A stretch of 44,605 bases of DNA from Mesorhizobium sp. WSM3626 (GTDB lineage: Bacteria > Pseudomonadota > Alphaproteobacteria > Rhizobiales > Rhizobiaceae): NCBI RefSeq assembly GCF_000513935.1, contig NZ_AZUY01000052.1, positions 1 through 44,605 on the forward strand, written 5' to 3'. This document shows positions 26,959-34,776 of the stretch, piece after piece. Both the position numbers and the translations under genes were made by a program. Numbering within the stretch: position 1 is the first letter of the stretch; every line of letters starts with the position of its first letter. The notes under the pieces are model-generated. The model made no database searches and was not told the origin of the DNA. It saw only the letters and a list, made by a program, of their open reading frames with translations.

Positions 26959-27204
26959 TCAGCTCTCCGGGTGGTCGTCCGGCCACTGTTGTGCCCGTGC
27001 AGTACGCGGAGGATGCGGATCGTTTCACCGACCACACGATAGGCGGCAATGTAAGGCGTGCCGGCAATGACGAGTTCGCGAGTTCCTGATACGCGGCCGG
27101 GCCTGCCGCTCTCGGGAAAGTCGCCAAGACGGCGGGTCGCGGCCACGATCCGCTCGTCGATTGCGATGGCGGCCGCACGCGAAAGCCGACCGGGCGAGCT
27201 TCAC
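26959..27204 (-). pseudogene. ParE/RelE-family toxin, internally deleted and frameshifted
   Basis: The gene starts at GTG 27204, overlapping the antitoxin stop as GTGA, and begins VKLARSAFA. The reading frame then shifts by one into IAIDERIVAATRRLGDFPES, losing about 20 residues normally present between these segments. The core (GRPGRVSGTRELVIAGTPY, IRILRVLHG) is intact. A second one-base slip after VLHG is needed to reach the family ending AQQWPDD and a TGA at 26959-26961. An active toxin is unlikely. The antitoxin gene next to it is intact. Confidence 0.75.
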
Positions 27205-27509
27205 GATTTCAGGTCGCCGGTCCTGCGCCGGCCAGCGGCGCGTCGCTCGGCGAAATGGGCTTCAACCTGATCGTCCGGGATGTCGGGCCGGGTATCGTCC
27301 AACGCCTCGAGTACCTTGGCCCGGAACCAGGCATCGTGTGCCTCGCTGTTGGTCAGCAGTTCGAGGGGGAGCGCACCTTCATTCGCGGTGCGGGTGAGCA
27401 TAATCCGGACCGCGTCCGAAACCGTCAGGCCCATGTTTTCCAGAACCGCGGATGCTCGGTCCCGAACATCGGAATCGATCCGTGTCTGAACCAGCGCGTT
27501 TGCGGCCAT
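27201..27509 (-). CDS. RelB/DinJ-family antitoxin
   Basis: The protein is about 102 residues. The start at 27509 is chosen because AAGGAG lies 6 nt upstream; an ATG two codons earlier is adjacent to the site. The N-terminal ribbon-helix-helix DNA-binding part is clear (ALVQTRIDSDVRDRASAVL, then GLTVSDAVRIML), and the C-terminal half would wrap the toxin. It should repress its own operon with or without toxin. The stop overlaps the start of the broken ParE/RelE gene, so this is the surviving half of a type II toxin-antitoxin pair. Confidence 0.87.
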   Translation of the reverse strand: MAANALVQTRIDSDVRDRASAVLENMGLTVSDAVRIMLTRTANEGALPLELLTNSEAHDAWFRAKVLEALDDTRPDIPDDQVEAHFAERRAAGRRRTGDLKS

Positions 27510-27515
27510 GACCAT

Positions 27516-27799
27516 CTCCTTCTGCGCTTAATGTGATGCAATTGAATGACATGCGCTAGTCCCATTGCAGCCCGCCCATGCTCGCGTTCGTTCGGCCACA
27601 CATCGAGCTGGCCGTGATCGGCGGCGGTCCACAGATCGGCCCGGTCGATCGGGACACAGGAACGGTGCAGGAAGATCTCGCCATTCCGGCCTCGTTTATG
27701 ATCCACGAGCGAGAGCGCTTGCGGGACGGGCGAAGAGTCGGCTGGGAGTTTTCGCCACCCTTGCGGCGGGCGATGTGCGGCTGGATGCCTTCGAAAACG
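27516..27799. other. Intergenic, unresolved frames
   Basis: Overlapping open frames run in both directions here. A minus-strand segment (EIFLHRSCVPIDRADLW) looks mildly protein-like but is broken by frame changes and matches nothing known to me. No intact gene is supported. Confidence 0.4.
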
Positions 27800-27825
27800 C
27801 TCCCGCGCCGCCGGCGGCGCGGGAG
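27800..27825 (-). terminator. Terminator of the DUF736 gene
   Basis: A perfect 26-bp palindrome (CTCCCGCGCCG, then CCGG, then CGGCGCGGGAG) lies 16 bp after the DUF736 stop and is followed on the minus strand by GCGTTTTC. It is a strong GC hairpin with a short T-tract. Confidence 0.8.
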
Positions 27826-27841
27826 TTCTCTGACCTGCCGG

Positions 27842-28165
27842 TCAGTCGACCGGGTTCCAGATGACGGCGTAGGTGTCGTCGTCATCCTGGCCGGCGGCGC
27901 GGCCGAGATTGGCGTAGAGCTTGCGCGGTCCGAACTCGGGTGCGGCAATCGACAGGCTGACATAATCCTTGCCGGAAGCCTCGCCGATCCTGATCCAGCC
28001 GGCGCCGACCTCGACGCCTTGCGTCAGCACCCGGAAGTCGGGATGGGTGTCGGCGCTCTTGGCCTGATTGGGCACGATGTCGATGTCGGCGCGGACGCTG
28101 AGCGTCTTGAGCTGGCCCTTGTAGCCGCCGTTGTCCTGCTTGGTGACGTAGCCGATCGCGGTCAT
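27842..28165 (-). CDS. DUF736 family protein
   Basis: The 107-residue protein starts at ATG 28165 behind GGGAG. The sequence MTAIGYVTKQDNGGYKGQLK, with SIAAPEFGPRKLYANLG and an acidic DDDDTYAVIW near the end, is typical of DUF736. This small family is widespread on rhizobial plasmids and integrative conjugative elements, usually near conjugation or partition genes. The frame stays open far upstream (to 28813) but that part belongs to other sequences. No transfer genes are present here, so it may be a leftover of an integrated element. Molecular function is unknown. Confidence 0.9.
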   Translation of the reverse strand: MTAIGYVTKQDNGGYKGQLKTLSVRADIDIVPNQAKSADTHPDFRVLTQGVEVGAGWIRIGEASGKDYVSLSIAAPEFGPRKLYANLGRAAGQDDDDTYAVIWNPVD

Positions 28166-28767
28166 TGGAAGTCTCCCTTTGGTGCTCGCCGGGGACCATT
28201 CCCCTGCGATGGCGGACCGTGATGGGCGCGTCCGGACCGCCCGACCCTGCAAAGGCCGCAGCGGCAGCGGAGGACCCGAGCGGACGGCTTTTTTGAAGCG
28301 AAGCGGCGCGAGGAAGCCGCGGCAGGCGGCGGGGAAAAAAGCTGGCGGCCGAGGGTTTCGGGCGGGCCGGATCCGCCCATAGGTCATCAGGCTAGCGGCA
28401 GGGGAATGGTCCTTGGAGAGCTTGGAGACGGCCTGGAAACCGGGTCGATGCAGCCGGCAGATGGTCCGGGGGGCGACAGGGTCGCGAACGCTCAAATGCC
28501 GTGCCGACATCGACATCGCGCCGAGACAGCACGCGCCATAACCCGCCGACCGGGCGCGTCTGCTGAGCGGGCGAACTTGTCGGGGGTGACGCTGAAAATC
28601 GGAGCGGCGCGGCGCTGGCGGGAGACTTGGCCGGGCAGTCGATTCTGCCTGAAAGGGCGGGCGAGCGGCGGCGTCCAGATCGTCGCCGCCCGCCTTGCCG
28701 AGGATCACTCGGCCACGAACAGCGGCCTGACTTTCGACCATTGCTCGGCGGTGCGGAAACCGCCGCG
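28166..28767. other. Intergenic, no supported gene
   Basis: Very GC-rich sequence with long open frames in several frames and both directions, none with a convincing start or known domain. The right junction of the material that splits the AbiEii gene should lie near 28768. Confidence 0.4.
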
Positions 28768-29069
28768 CCCGTCGCCTGCGTCTCGCCAAGATCTCTCGAA
28801 ATATCGCCAACATCGGTTCGGGGCGCGGGTCCCCGAACCCCAGCAGATCCAGGTCGCGCGTGCCGCGGTGCGATCATCGAACCAGCCGATCATCAGCATT
28901 GCGCCCTTGAGCACGAAGCGGTCGGCATGCCGTGACTGACTGAGCCGGAAGAGCAGCCGCTCGAGGGCGAAGCGGGTCAGAACAAGGTTGAAGCTTTGAC
29001 CTTTGCCTTGGATAGTTGCAGCAAGCGCGCGCGCACCGAAGCACCGACGTTCTTGATCTCTTTAGCCAT
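28768..29069 (-). pseudogene. AbiEii-family toxin, N-terminal fragment
   Basis: From ATG 29069 the minus strand reads MAKEIKNVGASVRARLLQLS. After a frame change it continues as SFNLVLTRFALERLLFRLS, RHADRFVLKGAMLM and, after another slip, RDLDLLGFGDPRPEPML and IFREILA. These are the N-terminal helices, the KG-A motif and the D-x-D catalytic region of AbiEii/AbiGii nucleotidyltransferases. The sequence stops resembling the family just where the fragment at 25385-25806 begins. At least two frameshifts make it inactive independently of the split. Confidence 0.75.
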
Positions 29070-29284
29070 TCGCAGTCAGGGCCTCGAGATAGGGACGGAT
29101 TACGGTGGCGACACCGCCAACCTGAGCCAGCCTGGCGATTTCGCACTTTCATTGAGCAGGCTTTCGGTGAAGCGCACAAATCAGCGTTCATGTGCGATCT
29201 CTTTGCAGATGCGGCGCCGCGTACTCGGACCAGCCGAGCAAAATCCTTCAGGGTTCGAGGCCCGGAGGGTGTGAGACTTCTAAG

Positions 29285-29376
29285 GAAATCAACGTGGTCT
29301 ACGATGATGTACGATCCACCAGGCTTCAGCCGCTCGCAGACGGCTCGATTGAACCGGGCCGCCGTCGCGCCCCTGG
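29285..29376 (-). pseudogene. SAM-dependent methyltransferase fragment
   Basis: A short minus-strand segment reads FNRAVCERLKPGGSYIIVDH, the conserved motif region of class I methyltransferases that continues in intact members to a histidine-rich 'LHRI' block. Here the similarity stops within about 30 residues on both sides. The left flank carries GAGGGTGTGAGACTTCTA, which recurs at copy 3. The fragment directly borders repeat copy 4. Confidence 0.6.
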
Positions 29377-29575
29377 CGCTAAGCTCCCATTCCGCCGACA
29401 AGTGGCACGAGGAGTGGCTGAATCGGCTTCTTGAAGCGATTCGGCGAACTGCCTCGTAACCTAGCGGTAAACACCGACTGCGGAGGGTCAGCGTTTTGTA
29501 CACAAATCGATATGGTAGCGGCTGGTTTGCCAACCCATATCCCTCGTATGATATCGTATGGTCTGGCGAACCCGA
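29377..29575 (+). repeat. Dispersed direct repeat, copy 4 of 4 (most diverged)
   Basis: Frame A survives as KWHEEWLNRLLEAIRRTAS with a TAA, and frame B as YGSGWFANPYPSYDIVWSGEP. Nucleotide identity to copies 1 and 2 is lower, but both conserved peptides are recognisable and in the same order and orientation. Frame B runs on past the usual end into downstream sequence. Confidence 0.72.
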
Positions 29576-29633
29576 TGATTGCATGAGACCGCAGGTAACC
29601 AGCCCGCAGGCAGCTGATACCGGCAGCTCACGC

Positions 29634-31940
29634 TCATTGGCTTTGCTTAACCTCGGGCATCTCAAAATGGCCTGCCTCCCGCTCGCCAGTGAATTTTTCC
29701 ACCTCAACGAGAGCAGACTGAGCCGAGGGGGCCTGGCCGAGGAATGATGTGCCTTCGTCGCGCGTCAGCACGTTTGGGTTACCATGAAGATCTAGCGACC
29801 CCGGTGTCGCGTACGCTTCAGGGTGGTACCAGGCGCCTGACGCCAGTTGCACAACACCCTCCATGACATCGCTCGAAAGCAATGCACCAGCGAGGCATGC
29901 GCCGCGGTCATTAAAGACGCGCACGGTGTCGCCATTCTCGATGCTTCGGGCCGCTGCATCGATGCTGTTGATCAGAATCGGCTCGCGCCCAGCCACTTTT
30001 GACTCGCGGCTCAGCTTTGCGTCGTCGAGCTGGCTGTGAAGTCGCGTCGAAGGCTGATTTGAGATCAGGTGAAGCGGAAACCGCTCAGCGGCTTTTGCCG
30101 AGTGCCATTCTTTCGGAGGCAACCAGACAGGATGGCCAGGGCAATTTTCATAACCGAAGCTCGCAATCGTCTCGCTGAAGATTTCAATGCGCCCCGATGG
30201 CGTGCGAAGCGGGTGAGCCACGGGGTCGGCACGGAAATCGCCGAACAGAACAAAGTCCTCATCCGGCGCAGGCATTTCGACAAAACCATCTTTCCAGAAC
30301 TTCTCGAACTCAGGAAGATCGACGTTTTGCGTTCGAGCTCTGGACCTGCATAGATCGTAGGCATACTCGATCCATCCACGAATATCGCGGCCCTCTGTGA
30401 AGTGCTCCTGGAAGCCAAGCCGGCCTGCCAGATCACTGAAGATGTCGTAGTCGTTGCGCGCATGGCCAACCGGTTCAATCAGTTGCGGCATCGCGACGAT
30501 GAACCGGTCGTGTGGTGACGCACCGATATCATCTCGCTCATAAGTGGTCGTTGCGGGCAATACGATGTCCGCCTGACGCGCCGTCGCTGTCCACCAGATC
30601 TCATGCACGATGATTGTCTCTGGCCTGTCCCAGGCTTCGACCAGGCGGTTGATGTCCTGATGGTGATGGAACGGATTGCCGCCCGCCCAGTAAACGAGCT
30701 TGATATGGGGGAAGGTTATGGTCTTGCCGTTGAATGGGATAGTCGTGCCCGGCTGAAGCAGCAGATCCGCCATCCGGGCCACTGGAATTGCCAGCCCAAG
30801 CGGGTTCCTGCCGGCCTCCATCGCCGGAGAACTGGTTGGTCGACGCGGCGTACCCATGCCGTTGATCGAACCATAGCCGAAGCCAAATCCGCCGCCTGGC
30901 AGTCCGACCTGGCCAAGCATCGCGGCCAAGGCAATGAGTGCCCAGTACGGTTGTTCGCCATGGTCGGCGCGCTGCAATGACCAGGTTGCAGAAAGCATCG
31001 TGCGGGCGTCGGCCATGCGCAGGGCCAGACCAGCAATCCTGTCCGCATCAATCCCCGTCAGGCTGGCAGCCCAGGCCGGGGATTTCGGTTTGCCGTCCGC
31101 CATGCCGAGGACATAGTCGCGGAAATGCTCGTAGCCGACTGTGTACTTGTTCAGGAAGGCGCGGTCGACACGTTCATTGACAATCAGGGTGTGCGCAAAT
31201 GCCAGGATCAGGGCGGTATCGGCGCCCGGCCTGATCGGCAGCCATTCGGCACCGAGCCAGTCACCGCAGTCGCGTTTGAGAGGACTGATCGACACGAACT
31301 CGACACCTGCGTCCCGCGCCTGTTTGAGCCAGCCCGGACTTTCGTGGTTACCGGCGCCTCCCGTGGTGACGAGCATGTTTTTCTCGGCCGCGCCGCCGAA
31401 AAGGACCATGAGCTTCGTGTTCTTGATGATGCTCGGCCAGTCGGTGACAGGCCCTGCAACGGCTTCGATGCCGCCCACAATGTGCGGCAGCAGCACTGCC
31501 GCCGCACCCCAGCTGTAATTGGTCACCTGATCGACGCAACCGCCGAACCCGTACAGGAAACGATGGACAAGCGTGCGGGCGTGATTGATCCGCCCCGCGC
31601 TCGACCATCCATACGAACCGCCGAAAATCGCCTTGTTGCCATGCTCTTCCTTCACGCTGCGCAGTTGCTGCGAGACCAGCTGAAGCGCCTCCTCCCAGCT
31701 TACCGGAACAAACGGCTCGGCTCCGCGCCGCCGGGACAGGTCGCCTGGCCCTCGCAGCAGATAACCCTCGCGCACCATCGGCTGCGCTACGCGCGAGGCG
31801 GCGTGCACGGCGCTCGGAACGGACTGGATCAGAGGCGATGGGTGGCTGTCATGGCCGAAGGGCGAGACAGAATCGATCCGACCGTCCTTCAGGTTCGCTT
31901 CGAATGCTCCCCAATGTGCGTGACTCAGCCTACGGCTCAT
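29634..31940 (-). CDS. BisC-type molybdopterin oxidoreductase
   Basis: The 768-residue protein belongs to the DMSO reductase superfamily, in the biotin sulfoxide/TMAO reductase (BisC/TorA-like) branch. Landmarks are the N-terminal RRLSHAHWGAFEANLKDGRI, the Ser molybdenum ligand in SYGWSSAGR, the LPATTTYERDDIG segment and the C-terminal dinucleotide-binding region (HLISNQPSTRLHSQLD). No N-terminal Fe-S cluster motif and no twin-arginine signal are present, so it should be a cytoplasmic bis-MGD enzyme that reduces S- or N-oxides. It lies 95 bp downstream of the nitrilase-like gene on the same strand. The stop is 60 bp from repeat copy 4, which marks the right end of the accessory region. Confidence 0.9.
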   Translation of the reverse strand: MSRRLSHAHWGAFEANLKDGRIDSVSPFGHDSHPSPLIQSVPSAVHAASRVAQPMVREGYLLRGPGDLSRRRGAEPFVPVSWEEALQLVSQQLRSVKEEHGNKAIFGGSYGWSSAGRINHARTLVHRFLYGFGGCVDQVTNYSWGAAAVLLPHIVGGIEAVAGPVTDWPSIIKNTKLMVLFGGAAEKNMLVTTGGAGNHESPGWLKQARDAGVEFVSISPLKRDCGDWLGAEWLPIRPGADTALILAFAHTLIVNERVDRAFLNKYTVGYEHFRDYVLGMADGKPKSPAWAASLTGIDADRIAGLALRMADARTMLSATWSLQRADHGEQPYWALIALAAMLGQVGLPGGGFGFGYGSINGMGTPRRPTSSPAMEAGRNPLGLAIPVARMADLLLQPGTTIPFNGKTITFPHIKLVYWAGGNPFHHHQDINRLVEAWDRPETIIVHEIWWTATARQADIVLPATTTYERDDIGASPHDRFIVAMPQLIEPVGHARNDYDIFSDLAGRLGFQEHFTEGRDIRGWIEYAYDLCRSRARTQNVDLPEFEKFWKDGFVEMPAPDEDFVLFGDFRADPVAHPLRTPSGRIEIFSETIASFGYENCPGHPVWLPPKEWHSAKAAERFPLHLISNQPSTRLHSQLDDAKLSRESKVAGREPILINSIDAAARSIENGDTVRVFNDRGACLAGALLSSDVMEGVVQLASGAWYHPEAYATPGSLDLHGNPNVLTRDEGTSFLGQAPSAQSALVEVEKFTGEREAGHFEMPEVKQSQ

Positions 31941-32034
31941 TGCGCCCGATTGCCTCCGGTGCCGAGCGCCACAACCTCACTTCGGTAGAGGTCGTCACGG
32001 CGTGTCTCCATGTGGCTTTGCACCATGGTGCGGG

Positions 32035-32772
32035 TCAGCGCCGAGCCAGGCCATTCCGAAGGAGACAGTCATCGCTGTTTGCCCCAGCCGGGCCTGCCAG
32101 AAGGCGGCCATTGGGGCCGACGATGAAGCTTTGGCCGAGGAAACGTACGCCACCCTCCTCGCCGGTGCGGTCAGCGCAGGCGATGGTGATTTCATTGCTG
32201 CAGGCGGCAGCCATCGCCAGGTGCATCGCCATCGGCGCGGCGTCTGGGGCATCCTGGGACTGACGTGGTGGGACGGACCAGTTGCTCGGAGAGGCGACAA
32301 GCGTTGCACCGTTTTTTGCCAGGGCGCGGGTCACTTCCGGAAACCAGAGATCGTAGCAGACTGCCAATCCCACTCTCCCCCAAGGCGTGTCGATGCAGAC
32401 GAGTCGCTCGCCGAGGCTGAAAAGGCTCCTCTCGCGGCCAAAGACATGCGCCTTGCGATAGCGCGAAACAGCCCCGCCGGGCGTGACGATCACGGCGGTA
32501 TTATAGAGCTGTTTTCCATCCCGTTCCGCCATCCCGGCGATCAGATAGATGTTCAGGCGCATGGCAATCTCACACCACGGTTTTACGCTCGGGCCGTCTA
32601 TGCTCTCGGCGATCGAAAGCAGTTGGGATCGGTCAGGGAAGACAAGCCCCGTCGTGCAGCATTCCGGCAGGATCACGATCGAGGCTCCGTGCCGCGCCGC
32701 CTCATCGACCTTTGACAGGGACAAAGCGAGATTTGTGCCGACCGCCCCATACAATGGCGCATACTGGGTCAC
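32035..32772 (-). CDS. Carbon-nitrogen hydrolase (nitrilase superfamily)
   Basis: The protein is about 245 residues from GTG 32772 (AAGG 6 nt upstream). A TTG at 32844 is an alternative start. The nitrilase triad is complete: Glu in ILPECCTTG, Lys in YRKAHVFG and Cys in AVCYDLWFPE. These enzymes hydrolyse amides or nitriles of small molecules. The C-terminus (AGPAGANSDDCLL onward) is shorter than in most relatives, which usually continue 20-40 residues. A one-base shift would extend it, so a late frameshift is possible. It precedes the BisC-type gene on the same strand, and the two may form an operon. Confidence 0.82.
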   Translation of the reverse strand: MTQYAPLYGAVGTNLALSLSKVDEAARHGASIVILPECCTTGLVFPDRSQLLSIAESIDGPSVKPWCEIAMRLNIYLIAGMAERDGKQLYNTAVIVTPGGAVSRYRKAHVFGRERSLFSLGERLVCIDTPWGRVGLAVCYDLWFPEVTRALAKNGATLVASPSNWSVPPRQSQDAPDAAPMAMHLAMAAACSNEITIACADRTGEEGGVRFLGQSFIVGPNGRLLAGPAGANSDDCLLRNGLARR

Positions 32773-32881
32773 AGCGACCCTTGAGCCAGTGGACGCGAAG
32801 TAAGTCAGCCTTGCTGACCTTATCGCGACCAATATTGTTAACAAAAGGTTACTAGCCGTTTACACAAGCCTATTTCTGCGT

Positions 32882-32916
32882 AAAAAAGAGGCAGACGGTG
32901 ATTCGCCGTCTGCCTC
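32882..32916 (-). terminator. Perfect 11-bp stem-loop with T6 tract on the minus strand
   Basis: GAGGCAGACGG pairs with CCGTCTGCCTC around TGATTCG. On the minus strand the stem is followed directly by TTTTTTA, so it would stop leftward transcripts. The only minus-strand gene upstream of it in this direction (33620-34231) is 700 bp away, with two plus-strand genes in between. It could also be a leader terminator or the end of a small RNA. Confidence 0.7.
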
Positions 32917-33107
32917 TGTCTGTTGCGTACTCACGGTCGTGTGGTGCCGAGTGGACGATTAAGACCGCGAGTCCGCTCCTTGGCAGGTCGGTAGCTAGCG
33001 CCCTGAGGCTAACTTGGCAAGCCACAGGAGCTGCGAAATGGTCAGACATCCTCCCAAGCCCTGCCATTCTCAATTGCTCCGCAAAGCGCTCGAAAGGAGC
33101 AATTGCA

Positions 33108-33374
33108 ATGGCAGACGTGCAGGTTACTTGCATCAACAAAGTCCCTCGTGAGAACAAGCACGAGGGTATTACAAATCTCGGCAACGCCACAGGGAAGTGG
33201 TCGAGATCTCAAGTGATCCAGTGGATCGAAACGAGCACCCATACTTTCTACACGTCCGTAGGCGGAAAGCGCGCTGATGTCGCTGTGGTCAACGGCCCGA
33301 ACGGGAAATACGTCCGTACTCACGCGGATGGCCAGTGGAACGACAATTTGTTGGCCCTTTCTGAGTGCGCATAA
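33108..33374 (+). CDS. DUF3892-family small protein
   Basis: The 88-residue protein starts at ATG 33108 behind AAAGGAG. It reads MADVQVTCINKVPRENKHEG, with WIETSTHTFYTSVGGKRADV and an end in NDNLLALSECA. That pattern (an N-terminal VTCI/INK strand, a central Trp-Ile-Glu and Tyr-Tx-VGGK block, and a final LL-L-EC) is characteristic of DUF3892. The family is small, widespread and uncharacterised. It heads a two-gene plus-strand group with the Pro-rich protein at 33447. Confidence 0.8.
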   Translation: MADVQVTCINKVPRENKHEGITNLGNATGKWSRSQVIQWIETSTHTFYTSVGGKRADVAVVNGPNGKYVRTHADGQWNDNLLALSECA

Positions 33375-33446
33375 AAAAGAGTTAATTAGAGTTGGCGGGC
33401 CAAAAGCCCGTCAGCTTCCGCTCGCGAATAGAAAAGGTGAAGAAAG

Positions 33447-33617
33447 ATGCCTGAAGACAAGTCAAAATCTGGCGCAGGTGGTCGCCAACTCAACGAAAAC
33501 TACGTACCGAAAACCGAACAGAAGAATTATACCCCTCCTGCAAAGGAGCAGGGCAACTATGTGCCTCCAACGAGCGAGTCACCCAGGACGCCCGCACCGG
33601 CCCCAAAAAAGAAGTGA
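33447..33617 (+). CDS. Small Pro/Lys-rich disordered protein (56 residues)
   Basis: The ATG at 33447 follows AGGTGAAGAAAG. The protein is polar throughout, with an imperfect repeat NYVPKTEQ / NYTPPAKEQ / NYVPPTSES and a Lys-rich C-terminus. No domain, signal peptide or membrane segment is present. It lies 72 bp after the DUF3892 gene on the same strand and ends 2 nt before the convergent membrane protein gene. It is likely disordered and may act as a binding partner of a neighbour (inference). Confidence 0.6.
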   Translation: MPEDKSKSGAGGRQLNENYVPKTEQKNYTPPAKEQGNYVPPTSESPRTPAPAPKKK

Positions 33618-33619
33618 TC

Positions 33620-34231
33620 CTATGTGCGGCGGATGTCTATTCGGGCTATCTGCTCTTTCGGAATATAGGTGATCTCTGGTCCCCACTCACCACTTTCAAC
33701 GTCTGGGCACTCATAGAACTCTCCGCCAGGGTCCTGCTGATGAGTAACAAACATCAGCAGGTCGCCCGACCCTCCTAACACAAAGGGACCATTTGGCTTC
33801 TTACCAAAACGTGCAGCATCGTCGCATTTTAGCCAAGTACCGTCCTTCAGCTTCACGCTGATTTGCTTGGCGAACGTCTCGGTTCGAGTGAACAGTGCAA
33901 GCCATGCGCTAGGGAGGTCATCGCTGTGACTGACGTTTGAACTTCTCAGAACCAACGTTAGAAGACCGCGCCCATACCTGTTCCACAGGCCTCCAAGTAA
34001 GGAAGCGAGCAGAAAAGAGAGGATGGAGGAGGCCAGGATGTCGGACACGATAAATCTGCGAAGAACTTCATAAGAAAACGCCCCAAAAAAGCCAAATACA
34101 AGTGTCGATAACGCTATATCGATACTTTTATGATGCTCTCTTACACCAACGTTGGCCACGAAATACGCAGCATAGCCGCTTGCAAGCGTCAGAAGCGCTT
34201 CCCAGGGAAGCTTAAACAAGCTCGGATCCAT
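33620..34231 (-). CDS. Membrane protein, DUF6338-like
   Basis: The 203-residue protein starts at ATG 34231 behind AAGGAG. Three hydrophobic helices occupy about residues 8-28, 38-60 and 64-86 (LTLASGYAAYFVANVG, STLVFGFFGAFSYEVL and ASSILSFLLASLLGGLW). The cytoplasmic C-terminal part has a beta-rich segment, ISVKLKDGTWLKCDDAARFG, and ends PEITYIPKEQIARIDIRRT. This membrane-plus-'LKDGTW' layout resembles DUF6338 proteins. The similarity is recalled, not computed. It converges on the DUF3892/Pro-rich pair with a 2-nt gap. Confidence 0.68.
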   Translation of the reverse strand: MDPSLFKLPWEALLTLASGYAAYFVANVGVREHHKSIDIALSTLVFGFFGAFSYEVLRRFIVSDILASSILSFLLASLLGGLWNRYGRGLLTLVLRSSNVSHSDDLPSAWLALFTRTETFAKQISVKLKDGTWLKCDDAARFGKKPNGPFVLGGSGDLLMFVTHQQDPGGEFYECPDVESGEWGPEITYIPKEQIARIDIRRT

Positions 34232-34349
34232 TCCAACTCCTTATTCCAGTCTTCGGTTTAAACAGTAGACTATATGTTAGATGATTTTGCCAGACCACCT
34301 TGCGGTCGCCGGTCCCGAACGGTCGTTGAGACCGGGAAGGGCACACCCT

Positions 34350-34652
34350 TTACTCGACCAACTTACGCATGTTTTCGACAATGCGCCTGCCTGCGGTCTG
34401 TGCGTTCGCCACAATCTGGTCCGATGTGAAGGTGGGCCGGCGGCATGCGAGCCACAGGGATTCTGCCTCACGCATTGGGCCACGCGGTGAGCGTCGGTAG
34501 TCCATCGCTATCATTGACCGGCGGTGCGCCCATGAAACTTCACATGCGTCGCCACGGCGATAGCTGCGCAGTGGGACGAGCATGGACAGGGTCCGACCGT
34601 CGGCAGGATACTTGAAACCAAAACTCCCACACCCCACCCGCTCGACGTCCAC
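34350..34652 (-). CDS. Hypothetical protein (100 residues), weak call
   Basis: The frame encodes 100 residues with a plausible helical C-terminus (TSDQIVANAQTAGRRIVENM) and an N-terminus starting MDVERVGCGSF. No domain is recognised, and no strong ribosome binding site is seen. The other frames here are less protein-like. It lies between the membrane protein and the AbiEi gene on the opposite strand to the latter. Confidence 0.35.
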   Translation of the reverse strand: MDVERVGCGSFGFKYPADGRTLSMLVPLRSYRRGDACEVSWAHRRSMIAMDYRRSPRGPMREAESLWLACRRPTFTSDQIVANAQTAGRRIVENMRKLVE

Positions 34653-34776
34653 ACCCTGAGCGGAGATTCAACGTATCGATAGCGGGCGCCCCCGGCTGCT
34701 CGCATGCATGAATTTTAAACAAAAAACGTTGCAAAATGCGGCACAGCGGCCTATGTGGAGGATAAAGGATTTGACG

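Noticed and set aside
27842..28813. 323-codon frame extending upstream of DUF736
   Set aside because: Only the last 107 codons are DUF736, with their own ribosome binding site at 28165. The upstream part is other sequence including AbiEii debris.
28874..29707. 277-codon minus-strand frame crossing repeat copy 4
   Set aside because: It joins unrelated pieces: repeat sequence, a methyltransferase fragment and AbiEii N-terminal DNA in the wrong frame. There is no single protein.
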